6,429 bases of DNA from an uncultured Dehalococcoidia bacterium (lineage in GTDB: Bacteria; Chloroflexota; Dehalococcoidia; Tepidiformales; Tepidiformaceae): positions 1-6,429 of the forward strand of contig CALFYR010000556.1 of NCBI GenBank assembly GCA_937954195.1. Direction: 5' to 3'. Below the pieces are notes generated by a model. That model ran no database searches, was not told where the DNA came from, and saw only the letters and a list, made by a program, of their open reading frames with translations. The translations under genes and the position numbers were made by a program. Position 1 is the stretch's first letter. Each line of letters begins with the position of its first letter. Positions 1 through 6,429 of this stretch are shown here, one piece after another.

Positions 1-70
1 GAAGAGACGATTGTCATTGTTTGCGAGAAATTCGGACTAGCGCCAAACGGAAGCCTCATCGACTAACTTC

Positions 71-86
71 TCAGCGCCTCAGCGCC
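71..86. repeat. Tandem octamer repeat, 2 copies
   Basis: The unit TCAGCGCC occurs twice in perfect tandem (71-78 and 79-86). It lies in non-coding DNA just before a second short repeat family. Motifs of this general kind occur as dispersed non-coding repeats in a number of bacterial genomes. That comparison is from memory and was not searched here. Confidence 0.6.
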
Positions 87-94
87 CCAACCCC

Positions 95-122
95 GGGCAC
101 CAGGCACCGGGCACCAGGCACC
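95..122. repeat. Tandem heptamer repeat RGGCACC, 4 units
   Basis: Two perfect copies of the 14-base unit GGGCACCAGGCACC (95-108 and 109-122) can be read as four heptamers alternating GGGCACC and AGGCACC. The array resembles the short tandemly repeated repetitive (STRR) heptanucleotides described in cyanobacteria and seen in other bacteria. It does not encode a recognisable protein segment. Copy number may vary between strains, but this cannot be seen from one sequence. Confidence 0.8.
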
Positions 123-212
123 GCCGCCCAGCGCCCCCCACCTATCGCCCCCATCCCCTCCCTCTATACCTCCCCGCCACACCCCGTCTCCCCTTGCCCT
201 CCCATCCACCCG
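123..212. other. C-rich, G-poor tract with G-runs on the minus strand
   Basis: Positions 141-210 contain 44 C but only 4 G by my count, against a genome that otherwise uses both bases heavily. The minus strand carries many runs of three to six G separated by short spacers, which fits G-quadruplex potential. If this part is transcribed on the + strand, the RNA would be C-rich, G-poor and weakly structured, which is the general character of Rho-utilisation sites. No function is shown by the sequence alone. Confidence 0.5.
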
Positions 213-242
213 CAGTTATCGTTTGTGTGCTTCGTCACAACC

Positions 243-282
243 GCGCAGGTTAAGGTTCCGAAAGGCAATCCCGAACCTGCGC
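243..282. promoter_or_regulatory. Perfect 9-bp inverted repeat upstream of nuoA
   Basis: The arm GCGCAGGTT (243-251) is matched exactly by its reverse complement AACCTGCGC (274-282), separated by 22 bases. A second, competing pairing is AGGTTC (253-258) with GAACCT (273-278), because the left arm contains a short direct repeat, AGGTTAAGGTT. The loop contains CCGAAAGG, a possible GNRA-capped mini-hairpin. No T-run follows, so this is not a standard intrinsic terminator. It could be an operator for a dimeric regulator or a structured mRNA leader. The site lies about 105 bases before the nuoA start. Confidence 0.45.
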
Positions 283-307
283 ACAGCCCTGGGGAGCCGT
301 TCAACCG

Positions 308-391
308 ATGACTACACAGGCCATCTCGTCACTTCGCGTGCCGGGGTATTGCTTTAGCGCGGTCACGGCCCAACCGAGGAAGCATCGATGA
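308..391 (+). CDS. Possible 27-residue leader ORF coupled to nuoA
   Basis: An ATG at 308 opens a 27-codon frame (starting [14 protein letters not shown], ending QPRKHR) whose TGA at 389-391 overlaps the nuoA ATG at 388-390 as ATGA. A GGGGAG at 291-296 lies 11 bases before the ATG, a long but possible Shine-Dalgarno spacing. The product has no recognised motif. The same overlap architecture is used at nuoA/B, nuoB/C, nuoD/H and nuoH/I, so a leader peptide that feeds ribosomes into nuoA is possible. A chance open frame in GC-rich DNA is equally possible, since nuoA also has its own good ribosome binding site. Confidence 0.25.
   Translation: MTTQAISSLRVPGYCFSAVTAQPRKHR
376..380 (+). promoter_or_regulatory. 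Ribosome binding site of nuoA
   Basis: GAGGA lies 7 bases before the ATG at 388, good Shine-Dalgarno spacing. It supports this start codon, which also gives the expected NuoA N-terminus directly before the first membrane helix. Confidence 0.7.
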
Positions 392-750
392 GTTTCTACG
401 ACCTCTGGTCGGCCGTCCTGATCGCAACCATCGCCGGGTTCATCCTGGTCTTCACCGCATTGATCGCGGCCAAACTCCTCGCACCCTACGCCCGCGAGCG
501 CGGCAAGGGCGTCTCCTACGAATGCGGCATGCTCCCAGTGGGCCGCAACTGGGCCCAGGTCCACGTCCGCTACTACCTGATCGCCATCCTCTTCCTCATC
601 TTCGATGTGGAGACGATCTTCATCTTCCCCTGGGCCGTCACCTACCTCGGCCAGGCCGACTACATCTTCTACCAGATGATCATCTTCATCGGCGTGCTCA
701 GCCTGGGCCTCGTCTACGCGTGGAAGCGCGGCGTACTGGAGTGGAAATGA
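388..750 (+). CDS. nuoA: NADH-quinone oxidoreductase subunit A (NuoA)
   Basis: NuoA (ND3 family) is a small inner-membrane subunit of complex I next to the quinone-binding site, where its loop contacts NuoB, NuoD and NuoH. The product has 120 residues and three predicted membrane helices at about 8-31, 62-84 and 91-112. The long loop between helices 1 and 2 carries the family motif YECG (44-47) with the conserved Cys46. The second helix region has [20 protein letters not shown] (62-81), the hallmark of the family, and the protein ends with the typical WKRGVLEW. The length is normal for the family. It is the first gene of the operon and overlaps nuoB by 4 bases (ATGA). The identification is secure. 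Confidence 0.97.
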   Translation: MSFYDLWSAVLIATIAGFILVFTALIAAKLLAPYARERGKGVSYECGMLPVGRNWAQVHVRYYLIAILFLIFDVETIFIFPWAVTYLGQADYIFYQMIIFIGVLSLGLVYAWKRGVLEWK

Positions 751-1307
751 CTGAAGCCACAATCAAGCCATACGTCCCCGATTTCGGAGCCGAAGCCGAG
801 CGCCTCAAGCCGGTCGAACTGCCCGAAGCCCGCGCTGCCTACCGCATCGCGCTCCCCGGCGTCATTCAGGTCGGCGCCGATACTGTCATCGCCATGAGCC
901 GCAAGAGCTCGCTCTGGCCCATGACCTTCGGCCTCGCATGCTGCGCCATCGAGATGATTGGCACCTTCATGGCCAACCACGACCTGGACCGCTTCGGCAT
1001 CGTCCCATGGCCCAGCCCGCGCCAGTCCGACGTGATGATCGTCTCGGGCACCGTCACCAAGAAGATGGCCCCCGCCATCAAGCTCCTCTACGAGCAGATG
1101 CCGAACCCCAAGTACGTCATCTCCATGGGCGCCTGCGCCACCAACGGTGGCCCCTACACCGAATACGACCGCGTTCTCCAGGGCGTCGACAAGATCATCC
1201 CGGTGGACGTCTACGTCCCCGGTTGCCCGCCGCGGCCCGAATCGCTCCTCGAAGGGTTCCTGCGCCTGCAGGAGAAGATCATGGAAGAAAAGCGGATGGT
1301 CGGATGA
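747..1307 (+). CDS. nuoB: NADH-quinone oxidoreductase subunit B (NuoB)
   Basis: NuoB (PSST/NdhK family) carries [4Fe-4S] cluster N2, the last cluster before quinone. The product has 186 residues. The cluster ligands are visible as the tandem Cys65-Cys66 in [10 protein letters not shown], Cys130 in [10 protein letters not shown] and Cys160 in VPGCPPRPE. The start at 747 overlaps the nuoA stop (ATGA), with TGGAG five bases upstream. The open frame extends further upstream to 522, but that part is out-of-frame nuoA sequence and lacks homology. The segment [14 protein letters not shown] differs from the FRASPRQ form of many proteobacteria and is closer to the cyanobacterial NdhK style (from memory). 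The gene overlaps nuoC by 4 bases. The identification is secure. Confidence 0.97.
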   Translation: MTEATIKPYVPDFGAEAERLKPVELPEARAAYRIALPGVIQVGADTVIAMSRKSSLWPMTFGLACCAIEMIGTFMANHDLDRFGIVPWPSPRQSDVMIVSGTVTKKMAPAIKLLYEQMPNPKYVISMGACATNGGPYTEYDRVLQGVDKIIPVDVYVPGCPPRPESLLEGFLRLQEKIMEEKRMVG

Positions 1308-1819
1308 GCAACGAAGCAGCCACCGCCTACCCGGGAGTCTCCGCGCTGGTGCACAAGCACCTGGGCAAGATCCCGTTCACCGCGAGCAAGACGCGCACCG
1401 ATGCCAACATCGATGTCGCGCCCGAGCACTTCCTCGAACTCGTCGAAGGGCTCAAGACGCGCCGCGAACTCGCCTTCGATTACCTCCGCAATATCGTCGC
1501 GATCGACATGACCGAAGAAGGGCTGGCCTGCAAATACCAGTTCTATTCGTTCAAGCACCGCCATGCCATCCAGGTGACGGTGCTGACGCCTCCCGGGAAC
1601 CCGCATATCCCCTCGATCACCGGCCTCTACGCCGCCGCCGATTGGCACGAGCGCGAAGCGGCCGAGATGGTGGGCCTCGTCTTCGACGGCCACCCGAACC
1701 CGAAGAACCTCCTCCTCGATGAGGATGTCGCCATCCACCCGCTCCTGAAGGCTCACCCGCTCCAGAAGGTGGAGATCCTGCAGGGCATCGAAGACACCAG
1801 CGCGGGGTTCAAGTTCTAA
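1304..1819 (+). CDS. nuoC: NADH-quinone oxidoreductase subunit C (NuoC)
   Basis: NuoC (30-kDa subunit family) is a cofactor-free peripheral subunit that holds NuoD, NuoB and NuoI together in the connecting module. The product has 171 residues, near the family's usual size, and is separate from NuoD rather than fused as in E. coli. The family signature is present as [19 protein letters not shown] (114-132), followed by [18 protein letters not shown]. The final motif is looser than the usual HPLRKDYP. The start at 1304 is chosen because it overlaps nuoB's stop (ATGA); the open frame continues upstream to 938 but is out-of-frame nuoB there. No strong Shine-Dalgarno precedes it, so translation may depend on coupling to nuoB. 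The stop forms TAATG with a possible mini-ORF. Confidence 0.95.
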   Translation: MSNEAATAYPGVSALVHKHLGKIPFTASKTRTDANIDVAPEHFLELVEGLKTRRELAFDYLRNIVAIDMTEEGLACKYQFYSFKHRHAIQVTVLTPPGNPHIPSITGLYAAADWHEREAAEMVGLVFDGHPNPKNLLLDEDVAIHPLLKAHPLQKVEILQGIEDTSAGFKF

Positions 1820-1904
1820 TGAACAACGCATCCGGGCTCGGTGGGGCTGAATCCAAAATCGGCAATCCAAAATCCAAAATGGCGGCGGACGCGGAGGTGC
1901 GGGG

Positions 1905-1908
<4 letters not shown>
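1819..1908 (+). CDS. Possible 29-residue mini-ORF linking nuoC and nuoD
   Basis: An ATG at 1819 overlaps the nuoC stop by one base (TAATG). It opens 29 codons that end at TGA 1906-1908, which overlaps the nuoD ATG at 1905 (ATGA). It therefore bridges the 85-base spacer exactly. The product ([13 protein letters not shown] at the start) is partly encoded by the heptamer repeat, giving a piece SKIGNPKSKM, and matches no family I know. It could carry terminating ribosomes from nuoC to nuoD. It may also be an accident of repeat insertion in an ATGA-rich operon. nuoD has a strong site of its own, so it does not need the mini-ORF. Confidence 0.22.
1851..1880. repeat. Heptamer repeat ATCCAAA in the nuoC-nuoD spacer
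   Basis: Four 7-base steps can be read: ATCCAAA (1851-1857), a degenerate ATCGGCA (1858-1864), and two perfect copies ATCCAAA (1865-1871, 1872-1878), followed by AT. The A-rich stretch stands out against the GC-rich surroundings. Repeats of this type (AATCCAAAATCCAAAAT) are familiar as dispersed heptanucleotide repeats in cyanobacteria and several other phyla. Here the array sits inside an operon between two essential complex I genes. Confidence 0.75.
1893..1898 (+). promoter_or_regulatory. Strong ribosome binding site of nuoD
   Basis: GGAGGT is a near-perfect Shine-Dalgarno sequence with 6 bases to the ATG at 1905. It decides the nuoD start and would allow independent initiation after the nuoC-nuoD spacer, the only large gap in the visible operon. 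Confidence 0.85.
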
Positions 1909-3043
<1,135 letters not shown>

Positions 3044-3047
<4 letters not shown>

Positions 3048-4200
3048 TGCTCTTCGCCGACCCGCTGTTCGGCCTCCCGTCGTGGATCGATGCGATCATC
3101 CGCGTGCTCATCGTCGTCCTGGCGATGACCCTGGTGGTCGTCTACCTCACCTACGGTGAACGCAAGGTGGTGGCGCGCTTCCAGCAGCGCCTCGGCCCCA
3201 CGCGCACCGGCCCGGGTGGTCTCCTCCAGGGCTTCGCCGACGCGTTGAAGCTCGTGACCAAGGAAGACATCCGGCCAGCCAACGCGGACCGCTGGGTATT
3301 CGAACTCGCGCCCTACGCCACGTTCATCCCGGTCTTCCTCGTCCTGGTCGCCCTTCCCTTCGCCGAAAACTGGGGCGTCCGGAACCTCGCCCTCGGGTTG
3401 TTCTACGTGTTCGCCATCCTCGGCCTGAACATCGTCGGCATCCTGATGGCCGGCCTCGGCTCCGGGAACAAGTACGCGCTCCTCGGCGGCGTCCGCGCGG
3501 CCGCCCAGATGATTAGCTACGAAATCCCGCTCGTCGTTTCCCTCCTCTGCGTGGTCATGATCACCGGCGCCGAAGACGGCATGAACGGCGTCGGCACCCT
3601 CAACCTCAACCTCATCGCCGCGCTCCAGGAAGACCGGCCGTACATCGTCCTCCAGCCGCTGGCGTTCCTCATCTTCTTCACGGCCATGCTCTCCGAACTC
3701 CACCGCGCGCCGTTCGACATCCCCGTGGCCGAGTCCGAAATCGTCGGCGGCTACTTCGTCGAGTACTCCGGCATCCGCTGGTCCATGTTCCAGCTCTCGG
3801 AGTACGCCTCCATGTGGGGCTTCAGCGTGTTCGGTTCCGTCGTCTTCCTCGGCGGCTGGGCATGGCCATTCGGCGTCGATGCGCACTGGACCATCCAGCT
3901 TGGCACCACCCTGGTGAAGAGCCTCGCGTTCATCATCGCCATCTTCTGGGTCCGGACCACCGTTCCGCGGCTCCGCATCGACCAGCTCATGAACTTTAGC
4001 TGGAAGGTGCTGCTCGAACTCTCGTTCCTGCAGCTCATCGTCAACGGCTTCATCCTCTACTACGAATGGCCGCAGGAGCTGCTCGCGCTCACGAGCGCTA
4101 TCGGCGCCGGCCTGCTCATCTTCCTCATCATTCGCCACGCCACCACGCGCTCCACCAGCGGCCTGGTCGGCACGTACAAGACACTCGGGACGGCCTCCCA

Positions 4201-4204
<4 letters not shown>
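3044..4204 (+). CDS. nuoH: NADH-quinone oxidoreductase subunit H (NuoH)
   Basis: NuoH (ND1 family) is the membrane subunit that anchors the peripheral arm and forms the entrance of the quinone channel. The product has 386 residues, somewhat longer than E. coli NuoH, and about eight predicted membrane helices. Both family signatures are present: GERKVVARFQQRLGP (38-52), followed by GLLQGFADALKL, and the acidic loop APFDIPVAESEIVGG (222-236) followed by FVEYSG. WVRTTVPRLRIDQLM (302-316) is the usual C-terminal motif. The loop reads PFDIPVAES where E. coli-like proteins have PFDLTEGES. The start is ATGATG, so initiation at 3044 or 3047 cannot be told apart; the GAGGTG at 3033-3038 suits both. 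It overlaps nuoD and nuoI by 4 bases each. Confidence 0.97.
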
Positions 4205-5552
<1,348 letters not shown>

Positions 5553-5553
<1 letters not shown>

Positions 5554-6056
5554 TGGCGACTGAAGTCCTCTGGTGGATCTTCGCCGTGCTTATCACCGGC
5601 GCCGGCGCGGGAGTCGTGTTCTCACGGTCCGTGCTGCACTCAGCCATCTTCCTCATCGGCACCATGGCCGGCATCGGCGCGATGTACATCTTCCTCACCG
5701 TGGAATTCCTCGCGCTCGTACAGTTCCTCATCTATGGCGGCGCCGTCACGGTGCTCATCCTGCTCGCGCTGATGCTCACCCGCGCTGACCCATCCGGCCG
5801 CCCGGAAAAGGTCAACGGCGCGCAGATGCCCTTCGCGCTGCTGGTTGGTGGGGGACTGCTCGCGGCGCTCGTGGGCGTTGCGGTCGGCACCTCCTGGCCC
5901 GGCAACAACGACGACGAACCGACGAACATCGACATCACGGCAGTCTCGGATCGGCTCTTCGCCGACTTCGGCGCGCCGTTCATCCTCATCTCGGCGCTCT
6001 TGCTGGTAGCCCTGGTTGGGGCCATCATCCTCGCTCGTCAAGAGGAGGGTGAGTAG
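5553..6056 (+). CDS. nuoJ: NADH-quinone oxidoreductase subunit J (NuoJ)
   Basis: NuoJ (ND6 family) is a membrane-arm subunit between NuoH/NuoA and NuoK. A helix in it is thought to switch conformation during coupling. The product has 167 residues, near the normal length, with about five predicted membrane helices. The conserved central segment is EFLALVQFLIYGGAVTVLIL (51-70), including the conserved Tyr61 and glycines. Residues 115-140 form a polar loop (PGNNDDEPTNID) before the last helix. The start is fixed by the TAATG overlap with nuoI and by GAGGGGG at 5539-5545, seven bases upstream. Three bases separate it from nuoK. Confidence 0.95.
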
Positions 6057-6059
6057 CCG

Positions 6060-6368
6060 ATGGTCCCCCTCGAAAACTACCTCGCCCTCAGCGCAATCCT
6101 GTTCTCACTCGGCGTCTATGGCGTTCTCGCCCGCCGCAATGCGGTGCTCATTCTCATGAGTGTCGAACTCATGCTGAACGCCGTCAGCCTGAACTTCGTC
6201 GCCTTCGCGGCGTACCTCGATCCTGGGAAAGTACTCGGCGCTGTGTTCGCCGTGTTCATCATCACCGTCGCCGCCGCGGAGGTGGGCCTGGCACTGGCAA
6301 TTGTCATCCGGCTCTTCCGAAACCGCGCCACAGCAAATGTGGACGAAGCGGCAATCATGAAGTGGTAG
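6060..6368 (+). CDS. nuoK: NADH-quinone oxidoreductase subunit K (NuoK)
   Basis: NuoK (ND4L family) is a small antiporter-like membrane subunit that contributes a proton path. The product has 102 residues, the usual size, with three predicted helices at about 5-23, 28-51 and 57-86. The two membrane glutamates needed for coupling are present: Glu36 in SVELMLNAVSLNF and Glu74 in AAAEVGLALAIVI, matching E. coli Glu36 and Glu72. AGGAGG at 6043-6048, inside the end of nuoJ, is the likely ribosome binding site, with rather long spacing (11 bases). Confidence 0.96.
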   Translation: MVPLENYLALSAILFSLGVYGVLARRNAVLILMSVELMLNAVSLNFVAFAAYLDPGKVLGAVFAVFIITVAAAEVGLALAIVIRLFRNRATANVDEAAIMKW

Positions 6369-6386
6369 AAGGGGCCAAAACGACCT

Positions 6387-6429
6387 ATGGGTGCTGAACA
6401 GGCCTGGCTGCTCGCTGCTGTCCCGGCGG
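6387..6429 (+). CDS. nuoL: NuoL N-terminus (partial, runs off window)
   Basis: An ATG 18 bases after the nuoK stop opens a frame reading MGAEQAWLLAAVPA to the window end. A short polar start followed by a hydrophobic helix with a Pro fits the N-terminus of NuoL (ND5 family, antiporter-like proton-pumping subunit). NuoL normally follows NuoK. AAGGGG at 6369-6374 is a weak, distant ribosome binding site. With 14 residues visible, the call rests mainly on gene order; another ND5/ND4-type subunit is the alternative. Confidence 0.7.
   Translation, partial: MGAEQAWLLAAVPA

Larger units (their letters stand above)
1..307. other. Upstream non-coding region with simple repeats
   Basis: No recognisable conserved gene is present here. 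A frame open from 21 to 311 on the + strand exists, but its product is low-complexity (Pro, Ser, Thr and Arg rich), runs through two tandem repeats and a C-rich tract, and resembles no family I know. The stretch is a mosaic of short tandem repeats (71-86, 95-122), a C-rich tract (about 123-212) and an inverted repeat (243-282). It probably contains the promoter and 5' leader of the nuo operon. I searched for -35/-10 pairs and found none with acceptable boxes and spacing. The gene upstream lies outside the window. Confidence 0.7.

Overview
The window is the 5' part of a respiratory complex I operon (proton-pumping NADH:quinone-oxidoreductase type, nuo genes) plus about 390 bases of upstream non-coding DNA. 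All genes lie on the + strand: nuoA, nuoB, nuoC, nuoD, nuoH, nuoI, nuoJ, nuoK and the first 14 codons of nuoL. The DNA is GC-rich, with strong C or G preference at third codon positions. nuoD is followed directly by nuoH, so nuoE, nuoF and nuoG (the NADH-oxidising module) are absent from the place where they usually sit. This order, the GC content and the protein variants (for example PFDIPVAESEIVGG in NuoH) suggest a GC-rich member of the Chloroflexota, perhaps of the Dehalococcoidia. That placement is an inference from memory, not a search result.

Bases 1-387 hold no convincing conserved gene. They contain an 8-bp tandem repeat (71-86), a 7-bp tandem repeat in four units (95-122), a C-rich and G-poor tract (about 123-212) whose opposite strand is full of G-runs, a perfect 9-bp inverted repeat (243-251 with 274-282), and a possible 27-codon leader ORF (308-391) that ends in an ATGA overlap with nuoA. 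I could not identify a convincing promoter.

From nuoA to nuoJ most genes are fused by 4-base ATGA or 1-base TAATG overlaps, so translation is probably coupled. The one real spacer is between nuoC and nuoD (1820-1904). It holds an AT-rich heptamer repeat and a strong Shine-Dalgarno sequence. It is also spanned by a 29-codon mini-ORF that overlaps nuoC's stop (TAATG) and nuoD's start (ATGA).

Together the genes encode the quinone-reducing connecting module (NuoB, C, D, I) and part of the membrane arm (NuoA, H, J, K, start of L). Electrons would enter through the two [4Fe-4S] clusters of NuoI, pass to cluster N2 in NuoB and reduce quinone at the NuoB/NuoD/NuoH interface, driving proton translocation in the membrane arm.

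The most unusual item is NuoI. It is 450 residues long, while the family is usually about 150-230. Its C-terminal extension of roughly 300 residues has three copies of a basic, probably helical repeat (consensus KVRARRMRAER..KE....GEPIPDE) joined by Ala/Gly/Pro-rich linkers. Because the NADH-input subunits are missing locally, this extension is a candidate docking or assembly element on the exposed electron-input side.
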